From NCBI RefSeq assembly GCF_000317515.1, contig NC_019738.1, positions 3,188,001-3,252,000 of the forward strand: a stretch of 64,000 nt of DNA, in the 5' to 3' direction. The position numbers and the translations under genes are program-made. This DNA comes from Allocoleopsis franciscana PCC 7113. Its GTDB lineage: Bacteria > Cyanobacteriota > Cyanobacteriia > Cyanobacteriales > Coleofasciculaceae. This document shows, piece by piece, positions 26,940-34,688 of the stretch. Under the pieces are notes generated by a model. It did no database searches, was not told the origin of the DNA, and saw only the letters and a list, made by a program, of their open reading frames with translations. How positions within the stretch are numbered: the stretch's first letter is position 1; every line of letters starts with the position of its first letter.

Positions 26940-27516
26940 AATTCGGAAAATGTCTTGGAGTGAAGAGCGTCAATTTTTTGTCATCTATCTAATGGATGAT
27001 ATTACAAAAAGTAGCCATTTGTCTCTAGAGAGGAGCTGACGGCATAAGGTATTGAGGATGTATCCTGAACCGAAGGAGCGAACTGTATCCTGCGCTTCAG
27101 GGAGGTTCAGTAATTTATAAAAACTTCATAAAGAATTTACAAAAACTTCATAAAAGTCTGCCCGCCTTACTCCCTGTTTTGGCGTCAAGTGGAAACAGAG
27201 GCAATGCCTTATTGTGTGGAAAATAATATCTCCATAGCTATCGGGTGAGGAACTCCAGGAAATTGACGAGATCGGACGGCTGGTTACTGACCATCTAGAC
27301 AATAATCCGGTTATGTGGGGCTGGGATTCGTGAAAACAATTATGCTAGGGTATTTATCGAGCAATGGATTCGCCTGAAGGCCATGTTGTACCTTATTGAC
27401 AGGCTTCTCACCGAATCAAAGTCCCCATTTGGCTTGTTGTTCTGCCCATTTCCTCCGATTAACACTCTTGTTAATCAAAAGATCGCTGTCAGTCTTGAAT
27501 GTTGATAAGTAAGTAG
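26940..27516. other. 577-bp region upstream of rpsU
   Basis: No supported gene. It contains a 22-bp direct repeat at 27112-27155 (annotated separately) and probably a long rpsU leader. No known riboswitch or RNA family was recognised. Confidence 0.5.
27112..27155. repeat. Two tandem 22-bp A/T-rich direct repeats
   Basis: AATTTAtAAAAACTTCATAAAG is followed directly by AATTTAcAAAAACTTCATAAAA; the copies differ at two positions, with a 22-bp period (two helical turns). Located ~360 bp upstream of rpsU, where it could be an operator. Confidence 0.6.
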
Positions 27517-27693
27517 ATGACTCAGGTACTTGTTGGTCAAAACGAAGGTATTGATTCAGCATTGCGTCGATTTAAGCGTCAAGTCTCCAAAGCTGGGATT
27601 TTGACAGAAATCAGGCGGCATCGCCATTTTGAAACTCCCATTGAAAAACGTAAGCGCAAGGAAATTGCACGCCGGAAGAAGCGCTGGCGTTAG
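27517..27693 (+). CDS. rpsU: 30S ribosomal protein S21
   Basis: 58 residues. The translation begins [19 protein letters not shown], continues with the S21 core ([20 protein letters not shown]) and ends in a strongly basic tail ([15 protein letters not shown]), all diagnostic of S21. It binds the 30S platform near the anti-Shine-Dalgarno region of 16S rRNA. The ribosome-binding site is weak (AAGTAAGTAG before the ATG). It stands alone. Its position overlaps a longer out-of-frame ORF that is not real. Confidence 0.95.
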   Translation: MTQVLVGQNEGIDSALRRFKRQVSKAGILTEIRRHRHFETPIEKRKRKEIARRKKRWR

Positions 27694-27838
27694 CTCGTTG
27701 ATGGATTATGAAAACGGTTTTTGTTCCGTGCTGTGTTGGATATTGCTGCGGCAGGAGGGGGTCTTAGAGAGGCACGAACCTGGTAGATTACTAGGTCGAT
27801 GCCATCCGACAAAAGAAAACATTTAGGGTTTACGATGA

Positions 27839-27864
27839 TGAAGACGTGCACGGGCACGTCTTCA
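27839..27864. terminator. Hairpin overlapping the stop codon of the PAS kinase
   Basis: A perfect 11-bp stem TGAAGACGTGC / GCACGTCTTCA with a 4-nt ACGG loop. The TCA at 27862-27864 is the reverse complement of the kinase stop. No T-tract follows on the minus strand, so it may protect the mRNA 3' end rather than terminate. Confidence 0.55.
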
Positions 27865-29547
27865 CAGTTGAATCGGAATTTCTATCCTAAATTCCGTTCC
27901 TTGGTTGGGTACGGAGATACATTGCAACTGACCTCCATGTTTTTCAACGACAATTTGATAACTGATGGATAGCCCTAAACCCGTACCTTTGCCTACGGGT
28001 TTTGTAGTGAAGAAGGGGTGAAAGATCTGGCTCCTAACCTCTTCTTGCATCCCAGAGCCATTGTCGATAATCCGGATAACAACCCGTGGCTCAGTCACTT
28101 TCCCGTCTCGTGCATCACTCTCGAGCAGTTCTGTACAAATTCGGATGACTTTGGGGGATTCCCTTGGGGAGAACATCGACACAATGTCCGTCTCCTGGGT
28201 ACAGGCTGAGGCTGGAGTTGGGCTAGACGCACTCGCTCGTGTTTCGCGATCGCTAACCCCAATACACCCATGTCGCCACATTGGCGTGCCAGAGCAGTTC
28301 TTCAGAGAATAAGCTTGGTTATTGCTAGAGCTATTGCCCTTTATCGGCTTGTAATGTTCTTCAACATCTGTATCTGTTTGTGCACACAGCGTTGGGGGGC
28401 AATCTTCCAAGGCATCAACCGCATTGCACAGCAAATTCATAAACACTTGGTTCAAAAGACCGGCGTAGCCCTTGATTGGGGGCAATTCCCCGTATTCTTT
28501 AACAACGGCAATTCCCGGATTGTCCCCTTTGGGCTTGAGCCGATTGTTGATAATTAACAGTGTGCTATCAATTCCTTTGTGAATATCCACCTGCGTCATC
28601 TGGGATTCATCAATCCGGGAAAAGCTTCGCAAAGACTGAACAATCTGACGAATGCGATCGGCTCCCAACTGCATTGAGGATAAGGTTTTGGGGAAATCTT
28701 CAACCAAGAACTCTAAATCGATCGCCTCTGCTCTGGCTTGAATTTCAGGTTCTGGCTGGGGATAGTGCTTGACGTACAATCGGAGCAGATCTAATAAATC
28801 ATCAACATATTGAGTCGCAGGAATCAGGTTACCACAAACAAAGTTAACTGGATTGTTAATTTCATGAGCAACACCTGCTACTAACTGCCCTAAGTTGCAC
28901 ATTTTTTCGTTGTGAATCAACTGGGCTTGAGTTTGTTGTAGCTTTGTCAACGTCTGTTTCAATTGTTCAGCTTTGGCTCTCAGTTGAGCTTCTGCTCGCT
29001 GCGAAGCTTCCTCCGCTAACTTTCGCTGAGTGATATCTGTAACAAAGCCCTCGTAGTATAGCAACGTACCATCCTCAGCACGCACAGCTCGTGCATTTTC
29101 CGAAATCCAGATGATACTGCCGTCTTTTCGATAAACCTGAGACTCAAAGTCAGATACCACATCACACGTGTAGAGTTGCTCAATAAATTCCTGACGGCGG
29201 TTCGGATCAGTGTAAAGCTGCTGCCCGATATTCGTTAAATTTTTGAGCAATGCGTCGGCTGATTCGTAGCCGTAAATACGTGCTAGCGCCGGGTTACAGG
29301 CTAAGTAGTATCCCTCAGGCGTTGTTTGAAAGATTCCTTCAACTGCGTTTTCAAAGATACTGCGATACTTCTGTTCCGCTTGCCGCAGAGCCTCTTCCAC
29401 CCGTTGACGCTCAGCAATTTGATGAGCTAGTTCGTGATTAGCGCGTTTCAATTGCTTTGTCCGCTCGACAAGGTTGTTGTGGACTTTCTCATAGTACTCT
29501 ACCCGGTTGGCAGAGCTAGCTGACAAATTGTCACGGCTTAGGAACAT
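27862..29547 (-). CDS. PAS-domain sensor histidine kinase
   Basis: 561 residues, cytoplasmic. An N-terminal coiled coil (15-60), one PAS domain (about 58-178, ending DITQRK), and a second coiled coil (180-215) lead to the H box GVAHEINNP with phospho-acceptor His228. The N box (NLLCNAVDAL, 371-380), G1 (DNGSGM, 495-500), F box (FFTTK) and G2 (GTGLGLSIS) of the HATPase are present. About 115 residues separate N box and G1, far more than usual, because of a low-complexity Ser/Thr/Cys-rich insert (~385-485). There is no receiver domain and no adjacent response regulator. A CRP-type palindrome lies 154 bp upstream of the start. Its architecture resembles the kinase at 60029 without the sensor membrane part. 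Confidence 0.9.
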   Translation of the reverse strand: MFLSRDNLSASSANRVEYYEKVHNNLVERTKQLKRANHELAHQIAERQRVEEALRQAEQKYRSIFENAVEGIFQTTPEGYYLACNPALARIYGYESADALLKNLTNIGQQLYTDPNRRQEFIEQLYTCDVVSDFESQVYRKDGSIIWISENARAVRAEDGTLLYYEGFVTDITQRKLAEEASQRAEAQLRAKAEQLKQTLTKLQQTQAQLIHNEKMCNLGQLVAGVAHEINNPVNFVCGNLIPATQYVDDLLDLLRLYVKHYPQPEPEIQARAEAIDLEFLVEDFPKTLSSMQLGADRIRQIVQSLRSFSRIDESQMTQVDIHKGIDSTLLIINNRLKPKGDNPGIAVVKEYGELPPIKGYAGLLNQVFMNLLCNAVDALEDCPPTLCAQTDTDVEEHYKPIKGNSSSNNQAYSLKNCSGTPMWRHGCIGVSDRETRASASSPTPASACTQETDIVSMFSPRESPKVIRICTELLESDARDGKVTEPRVVIRIIDNGSGMQEEVRSQIFHPFFTTKPVGKGTGLGLSISYQIVVEKHGGQLQCISVPNQGTEFRIEIPIQL

Positions 29548-29700
29548 GGCTCATTTGCTGAAGTCTCTAGCCCACCTCCAACATCATTCAACCTTTCGGT
29601 CACCTGCTGGGTGATGCAGTACATCTACATTTTGTGACATTTAACATCCCTAGCTAGTGACGGTTATCTGTCGTGCTTGTGATTTAAATTTACATTATAT

Positions 29701-29716
29701 GTGATTCAAATCACAG
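29701..29716. promoter_or_regulatory. Perfect CRP/SyCRP1-type binding site
   Basis: TGTGATTCAAATCACA matches the cAMP receptor protein consensus TGTGA-N6-TCACA with 7-bp symmetric arms. It is 154 bp upstream of the PAS-kinase start. A half-site TGTGATTTAAATTTA starts about 22 bp before it. SyCRP1 in Synechocystis recognises the same core. Confidence 0.65.
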
Positions 29717-29868
29717 CAATATTTTTTCAAAAGTATGTATGTAAAAACGTTTTTGAGTTCGCTGACACCATGATGACAAATTTTTAAGGGGAAAACAAAA
29801 AAAGTCACCCCGTACCTATCTGTATTAATTATTTGTGTCAACGATATTACTAAGCGTCATGGTGTAGG

Positions 29869-29903
29869 GGAATGGCACTCGCGTTTAATGCAAGTGCCAT
29901 TCC
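29869..29903 (-). terminator. Hairpin downstream of the 48-aa gene
   Basis: Arms GGAATGGCACT and AGTGCCATTCC pair perfectly (11 bp) around a 13-nt loop, 37 bp after the stop at 29940. No T-run is visible, so termination is probable but not certain. Confidence 0.5.
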
Positions 29904-29939
29904 TGTATAGTCTAAGGGACATTGCTCAGGAATCTCGGC

Positions 29940-30086
29940 TCATTCCTGTTGTGGTAAAGCGATATTTTCTCCCGACATGGCATGACGAGCAATGTTACCT
30001 AAAGGGTAGCCCGCCAATAAACCAATCACCAAACAGCCGCTGACAATAGCAGCCGTAAGCACTGTAGTATGACGTTCTTCTTCCAT
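29940..30086 (-). CDS. 48-residue single-pass membrane protein
   Basis: MEEERHTTVLTAAIVSGC begins a protein with one hydrophobic helix (about residues 8-28) and a short polar tail ending MSGENIALPQQE. AAGGAG lies 7 nt before the ATG, one of the best ribosome-binding sites in the window, and a hairpin follows the stop. It is too short for a standard ORF cut-off. The acidic N-terminus and single helix resemble small photosynthetic or membrane-complex subunits, but no known Psb/Pet/Ndh sequence was recognised. Confidence 0.75.
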   Translation of the reverse strand: MEEERHTTVLTAAIVSGCLVIGLLAGYPLGNIARHAMSGENIALPQQE

Positions 30087-30424
30087 TGATAGTTCTCCTT
30101 AATAATAAAGGTATCAAAATATATGCAATGGCTGGCAGTAAAGCTGCACAGTGGGACTTTCAAATTCATCTTAAATAAAAGGCGATCGCACAAGTTAAAC
30201 TCGGAAGCGATCGCCCCACCAATCAGGTCAGGAGTCTTATGGCTTTAGTCACAGCACCAGCCCTACGCATTGCTCAACACTGTTCTCTTTTAAGCAATAC
30301 TCTTATCGGTAATACAATCTATACAGTCAGATTAGCGGCTAGTATTAACAGTGACTTATATCGGAAGAAAGAGTTTATGTGACATTTCTTTGTTATTCAG
30401 GATACAAAGATTCATCAGCAAGCA
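30087..30424. other. 338-bp intergenic region
   Basis: It contains two HIP1 octamers arranged as inverted arms (GGCGATCGC at 30181 and GCGATCGCC near 30207), able to form a hairpin. Otherwise no gene or RNA recognised; the promoter of the 48-aa gene should lie near 30100-30150. Confidence 0.45.
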
Positions 30425-30961
30425 CTATGGCTGTTGAAGCTTTTTGATATCGATAACTTCCCATTGTACCACATCCTCCCATCCTTTCACTTGATTTTGA
30501 GTGGAGATGGCTCTCACTTCGTTAAAACATACTTCAGATTTGGGTAGACTTAACCGGGTTATTAACTTTTTCTTGATTTCTTCGCTGAGATATTGATAAA
30601 TTAAGCTCAAATGAGGATTAAGCGCAAACTCAGATGGATGTTTTGAACAATTATGGATAGTTTCTGATATCTGAGTGAGAAGGGGATTTTGGTAAAATTG
30701 TACGAATAATGTCTTGGTAAATTGGTCTGTATAGAGGAGTTGATCGACTCTTAAACTAAAACTCTGAATCCCCTGTATGGCATTTCCCAGCAGTTCAGCC
30801 GGAGATTCTTCGGGGGTATATTCACCCGAATAAATGGTGACATGGGGCGTAAACACGGGAGCGTCATATTCTTGGGCAAGATTATCTATGATGTCCTGGA
30901 AAAACGCTTTGTCCTCTTCGGATGGAATCAGCCAAAATGAGACTTTAGTTTTCAATGGCAT
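30425..30961 (-). CDS. 2H-family phosphoesterase (LigT/cyclic phosphodiesterase-like)
   Basis: 178 residues with the two H-x-T/S-x motifs of the 2H superfamily: TPHVTIY (about residues 38-44) and NPHLSLIY (about 116-123). Their histidines form the catalytic pair. Family members open 2',3'-cyclic nucleotides or ligate RNA 2'-5' ends; the short length and single domain suggest a cyclic phosphodiesterase-like enzyme. AGGAG sits immediately before the ATG, unusually close. RtcA, another RNA-end enzyme acting on 3'-phosphates, is the next gene in the same direction (131 bp apart), so both may act on RNA termini; this link is inference. Confidence 0.85.
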   Translation of the reverse strand: MPLKTKVSFWLIPSEEDKAFFQDIIDNLAQEYDAPVFTPHVTIYSGEYTPEESPAELLGNAIQGIQSFSLRVDQLLYTDQFTKTLFVQFYQNPLLTQISETIHNCSKHPSEFALNPHLSLIYQYLSEEIKKKLITRLSLPKSEVCFNEVRAISTQNQVKGWEDVVQWEVIDIKKLQQP

Positions 30962-31091
30962 ACTCCTGTAAAAATGATGATTTTAAGTCATTTCTGAAAT
31001 AAACATTAACTTAAAGTATTAGCGGGTGCGTTACACTTCGTTAACGCACTCTACAGATTTAAAATTAACTTTATAGAGTAGAGCGATCGCA

Positions 31092-32153
31092 TCACTTCAC
31101 GACAGGTGCAACAGTAACAATCTGATTCTCTTGATTGATAGTGACTTTGGCTAATCCAAATTGCTCGATCACCCAAGCATTTGTTGTCAGGTGCGTGGTA
31201 ATTTCAGCCACTTGGTACTGACTTGCCTCTGATGCCAAAGCCGCTGGTAAGAGTAATTGATCGCCTAGAAACTGATCGACGGGTGCCCCATTGGCATGAA
31301 AATCTAGCAACTCTTCAGTCGCGATTTCTGCCACACGTTCGGCAGGCAGTCCGATTTCTCCCACAGCACCAAATCCAGACTGACTGTACTCGTATTCAGC
31401 CGTCAGAAAGATGCCTGCTCCTGGCCCCACACCTCGCTCTCGCACAGGCTGCACTTTACCTTTTAGATGGGCTTGTTGCAACAAATTTTCCGCCCGCATC
31501 GCCATCCGTTGGGGGATATGGGAAGGAAGTTCTGTCACGACGGCTAACCCCCGCACCTGCTGCAAGTCTCCTCGCTTGAGTAAGTGAAGACCCCTTAGAG
31601 GCGATGTGGGGTTATCGCCAGCGCCAGTTACCCGCAATTCCACCTCACCACCCCCTCGCGGATACCAACCCCAAGCACGAACCTGCACCTGTGCTTGCAC
31701 CCCCATCTGTTTCAGGGTGGGCAGATAAACTTGTTCGATATAGGTGATGGGTGGACTCCAGGACACATGAGTTCCTCCCTTGAGAGTTACCACTGAGTTA
31801 CCCTTGGCGAGTGCGAGGGGTAGCAGGATGGTTTGCAAAATCAATGTGACGGCACCCGCTGAGCCTGCGCCTGTGGTTTCGGTAACATCAAAGGTGTAAT
31901 ATCCAGCCACGGCGGGACAACTGGGAATAAATTCCAGTGTCATGGAACCGAGGGCATCTCCCTGCACTTCGGCTTGGCAGATGGTAGCTGCTGCCCTTAC
32001 ACCGGTTAAGTGTTGAATGGCTAATCCTGGCTTTTTGCGACCTGCACGGATGCGATCGATGCGAATGGGTTGGCCTGTAATAGCAGCTAGGCTGAGGGAG
32101 GTACGTAAGATTTGACCGCCGCCCTCACCGTAGGAGCCGTCGATGTGAAGCAT
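31092..32153 (-). CDS. rtcA: RNA 3'-terminal phosphate cyclase
   Basis: 353 residues from the ATG at 32153; the ORF extends 50 codons upstream, but those residues do not resemble the family, which starts near (I/H)DGSYGEGGGQILRTSL. It converts an RNA 3'-phosphate to a 2',3'-cyclic phosphate using ATP. Recognisable motifs: DGSYGEGGGQILR, IRAGRKKPGL, HVSWSPPITYIE, and the catalytic-His region VDQFLGDQLLLP near residue 300. No RtcB or RtcR gene is adjacent. The upstream 150 bases may be leader sequence. Confidence 0.92.
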   Translation of the reverse strand: MLHIDGSYGEGGGQILRTSLSLAAITGQPIRIDRIRAGRKKPGLAIQHLTGVRAAATICQAEVQGDALGSMTLEFIPSCPAVAGYYTFDVTETTGAGSAGAVTLILQTILLPLALAKGNSVVTLKGGTHVSWSPPITYIEQVYLPTLKQMGVQAQVQVRAWGWYPRGGGEVELRVTGAGDNPTSPLRGLHLLKRGDLQQVRGLAVVTELPSHIPQRMAMRAENLLQQAHLKGKVQPVRERGVGPGAGIFLTAEYEYSQSGFGAVGEIGLPAERVAEIATEELLDFHANGAPVDQFLGDQLLLPAALASEASQYQVAEITTHLTTNAWVIEQFGLAKVTINQENQIVTVAPVVK

Positions 32154-32315
32154 ATTAGCTATATTATGGTCTTTATGGCTGGTTTTTGCGCTTTGTGTCC
32201 ACTGTAAGGGTATCTTCACAGCAACGCCAAGGGCATACGCCGCTAGTGGGGTAATTGGGGAAGGTGCGATCGCCTCCGAGACTTTGCCAGTTGCACGCTT
32301 CACACGACAGAATCC

Positions 32316-32576
32316 TCAGTAATAATAGCTAGCAAAACAATCAAATATCTCATTTATTTCATCGATATGCTTATCGCCAAATTTTTTTCCTAGCCGATAT
32401 CCTAGATTATGCCAAGTTAGTTTTTTGAGGGTATTTTCTGTATAGATTTTGTCCCTTACTGTAGCATCTTCCCATCCCGCTTTAAATTGGCCTCGACGGA
32501 GATTATCGGGGGGTTGGCGAACATCGTCTTCATATACCATTTCGGATATTAACTTTTTACAGGTATGCATATCCAT
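32316..32576 (-). CDS. Small hypothetical protein
   Basis: 86 residues from the ATG at 32576 (AGGGA about 11 nt upstream); a TTG at 32612 is less likely. Soluble, charged, ending KHIDEINEIFDCFASYYY. The middle (KKLTWHNLGYRLGKKFG) looks like a short conserved motif I have seen in proteins linked to restriction or HNH loci, but I cannot name the family. It sits 163 bp from rtcA and next to the toxin-antitoxin patch. Confidence 0.55.
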   Translation of the reverse strand: MDMHTCKKLISEMVYEDDVRQPPDNLRRGQFKAGWEDATVRDKIYTENTLKKLTWHNLGYRLGKKFGDKHIDEINEIFDCFASYYY

Positions 32577-32739
32577 AAAGCTTAGTTCCCTAGTAGTAAG
32601 AAAACTGTTCAATGGGGTTTATCAGGTTCGAGTGTCCCAACGAAAAACTCTGACATCCTCCGCCCACTACAATCATGCGATCGCAGGTAATACAGCTCTA
32701 ACAGGCGAATCAACGAGAATCCGCTGGAGATGAGTAGCA

Positions 32740-33198
32740 CTATTCATTCGCCTTCCAGCATTCTAGTTTCAGATTTCTTACTTGATTCATCACTCGAAAA
32801 TCTCCATCTTCTGAAACAATTATTAGATTGTGTTGTATTGCTGTGCAGGCTATCCACAAATCGTTAATTCGTACACCTGCCTCTTTAATGTCAAAATTCC
32901 TGCGTTTTACTCTTTCTCTTGGTGCAAACGTATCGAATATATCAGCGTGGAATTTACCGTAAATTCTAGATGTTTCTTCGTCTATGGGATAAATTCTCAA
33001 TCTTTTTACAAATGCCTCAAGCAAGGCTAGATTTTCTTGCTTCCTTTGAGATTTTTCGATCATTGTCATCAGTTCACCATAGACGATTGTATTTATAGCA
33101 ATCTCACTGTCTACCATGAGTGACTCTAGCTTTTGAATAACCCGTACATCCCTTTGAACAAGAACGAAGCTACAGTGATTTGTGTCTAGCAGATACAC
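32740..33198 (-). CDS. vapC: PIN-domain toxin, VapC family
   Basis: 152 residues, GTG start (MYLLDTNHC). The four acidic PIN positions are present: Asp5 in LLDTN, Glu in VVYGELMT-like INTIVYGELM (about 42), Asp in RINDLWIACTA (about 113) and Asp in SEDGDF (about 131). Such toxins are Mg-dependent RNases that cleave tRNA or rRNA. A ~20-residue basic loop (PRERVKRRNFDIKEAG) precedes the third acidic residue, common in cyanobacterial VapC. It follows the antitoxin-tailed gene by 26 bp, forming the expected antitoxin-toxin operon order. Confidence 0.88.
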   Translation of the reverse strand: MYLLDTNHCSFVLVQRDVRVIQKLESLMVDSEIAINTIVYGELMTMIEKSQRKQENLALLEAFVKRLRIYPIDEETSRIYGKFHADIFDTFAPRERVKRRNFDIKEAGVRINDLWIACTAIQHNLIIVSEDGDFRVMNQVRNLKLECWKANE

Positions 33199-33224
33199 CG
33201 GAATTTTACCTAAATTAAACGTTC

Positions 33225-33965
33225 TTATTTCCTAGTCCGATTGACATATTCCAAGCACTCCTCAAAATCATTCCCCGCCCAACTAGGTGCGATTTCGAGC
33301 CAATTTAATAACTCTCCAACAGTGTGTTTTTTCTCCTTTTTGTAATTATAAATCTGCCATAGTACACCCCTTGAGGTATTCTTAAGAGCCGTTAGGTAGT
33401 TGACTACCTCTTGCGAAATGCCAGGTTGCTCAGGCTGAAGAGTTGGATCGGAAAGAATTGCTAATGGTATTTTTTTGACAATCTCTATCAACCAGTCAGG
33501 AGAGAAGAAAATATACTGTTCTAAGACTTCTGACAACTTAACCATTCCCGTATACAGTTTCCCCGCTTGGTCTACTAGATATTTATCATCAAATGCCTGA
33601 AGCATATACTCCTGAGCGATGAGCAGTCTTTTAAATCCCTCCATATATTTTTCCTCAGTTTCCAGCTTTTTAACTACTCTACTGGGGAGGAAATCATTGT
33701 ATTTGGTTTTGAGTTGGTTAGAGAGCGTTTGATACTCCCCAAAGAAGATTTCGATCTTCTCTCCAAGATTTCCTGTTGACTTTATACGCTCGGAAATCTC
33801 TACGAGTTTCATTAAGTCATCTAGAATTTCCTCTCTAGAGAATTGACCTTCGCCAGATTCATACAACTGTTCTAATAGTATCTTTGCGGAATCCAAACTG
33901 TTAATAATGTTTTCGCTATTCTTCTCTGAGAGTGACCTGATTGAATCTTCTGTTGCTGTAAGCAT
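33225..33965 (-). CDS. Large protein with antitoxin-like C-terminal tail
   Basis: 246 residues; AGGGA lies 8 nt before the ATG. Residues 1-190 are mostly helical and match nothing I recognise. The last ~30 residues (GELLNWLEIAPSWAGNDFEE, then CLEYVNRTRK) strongly resemble the toxin-wrapping tail of small cyanobacterial VapB-type antitoxins (W-x-G-D-D-F-E-E-x-L pattern). It is directly upstream of vapC (26 bp). Ordinary antitoxins of this type are 60-90 residues, so this looks like a fusion of a larger domain to an antitoxin tail. The role of the N-terminal part (DNA binding, sensing, or a second partner) is not readable from the sequence. Confidence 0.7.
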   Translation of the reverse strand: MLTATEDSIRSLSEKNSENIINSLDSAKILLEQLYESGEGQFSREEILDDLMKLVEISERIKSTGNLGEKIEIFFGEYQTLSNQLKTKYNDFLPSRVVKKLETEEKYMEGFKRLLIAQEYMLQAFDDKYLVDQAGKLYTGMVKLSEVLEQYIFFSPDWLIEIVKKIPLAILSDPTLQPEQPGISQEVVNYLTALKNTSRGVLWQIYNYKKEKKHTVGELLNWLEIAPSWAGNDFEECLEYVNRTRK

Positions 33966-33980
33966 AATGAGATTCCCTAA

Positions 33981-34109
33981 CTAAGGACTTATGAAAGAAA
34001 GAAGTTGAGGTATAAATTTGACATAGGAAGTGAGGACATCATAGCCCAGTCTGCTCAGTTCCATCACGACATCCATTGGACAGTTCTCATTGGAGTAGAA
34101 CTTAACCAT
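33981..34109 (-). pseudogene. Truncated DUF5615 (PIN-like) toxin gene
   Basis: The 5' end is intact: MVKFYSNENCPMDVVMELSR followed by LGYDVLTSY, the typical first ~30 residues of DUF5615 PIN-like proteins (normally ~110-120 aa). The match then stops and the frame ends after unrelated residues (VKFIPQLLSFISP). The ATG overlaps the last codons of the DUF433 gene (ATGG inside GGGGATGGTTAA), the usual translational coupling of this pair. The remaining ~80 codons, including catalytic residues, are gone; the next gene starts only 16 bp after the stop, so the loss may have come with insertion of the vapC module. Confidence 0.75.
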
Positions 34110-34428
34110 CCCCGTCCTCATCAAGAGCAGCAATAGCGCGATCGCCTTCCTCTCGGTGCTGTTCGTAGTATGCCCAGGCAGCAGATAGATCGCTAGACGT
34201 AAGGCTGGGATAGTTTCGCAATAATTCCTCATCATCTGCTCCCTGCTGGCGGAAAGCAACCAACGTCCAGACAGGGATGCGCGTGTTGCGAATGCGGGGT
34301 TGTCCACCACATACACCTGCCGTCACTTGGATTGACTTGCTTCTTAGTTGTTCAAACAGCAAGGTGCGTTCCTCTGGGGTGAGGGATTCGATAATCTGCA
34401 CCAGTGAATTAACCAGTTGCGTGTTCAT
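34102..34428 (-). CDS. DUF433 family antitoxin-like protein
   Basis: 108 residues. The DUF433 core is clear from about residue 36: GVCGGQPRIRNTRIPVWTLV, then DEELLRNYPSLTSSDLSAAW, a small winged-helix-like fold. The N-terminal 30 residues (LVQIIESLTPEERTLLFEQL) form a helix hairpin seen in cyanobacterial versions. DUF433 genes normally precede a DUF5615 PIN-like toxin and are thought to be the antitoxin. Here the partner is truncated (33981-34109), so this is now an orphan antitoxin. Confidence 0.85.
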   Translation of the reverse strand: MNTQLVNSLVQIIESLTPEERTLLFEQLRSKSIQVTAGVCGGQPRIRNTRIPVWTLVAFRQQGADDEELLRNYPSLTSSDLSAAWAYYEQHREEGDRAIAALDEDGDG

Positions 34429-34688
34429 CGGCTTTTACCCAAGTTTTATCCCCCTAACAATTGAACCGTGCGATAGTGAAGCACTACTGCTATCAACAGA
34501 TCGCATTCCTCTCCTCAAATACCCAACCACCCGTAAGCGTCGTTACCCCTGTTCCCTACAGAGACTTTACAACTGAATTACAGGCGCGATCGCATTATCC
34601 CAGCCCAGAACTTAAGATGGCAACTGAACGTCACTATTCCAAGTCCTCATGTCCCATCAGGACAAACGTATATTTGTAAGGTTTACGG

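Larger units (their letters stand above)
29548..29939. other. Upstream region of the PAS kinase
   Basis: 392 bases holding the kinase promoter, the CRP-type site at 29701-29716 and a hairpin at 29869-29903 after the small membrane-protein gene. No coding region seen. Confidence 0.5.

Noticed and set aside
27629-27826. 65-aa + strand ORF over the rpsU region
   Set aside because: It is out of frame with the 58-residue S21 coding sequence, which is unmistakable.
32620-32660. T-loop-like GGTTCGAGTG suggesting a tRNA
   Set aside because: No acceptor stem, D-arm or anticodon arm could be drawn around it. Nearby TGACATCCTCCGCC recalls ends of IS200/IS605 elements, but no transposase or full hairpin is present.
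34110-34316. N-terminal part of a longer reading frame that includes the DUF5615 remnant
   Set aside because: This part is a shadow of the DUF433 gene in another frame; only the section from 34109 downward resembles a real protein.
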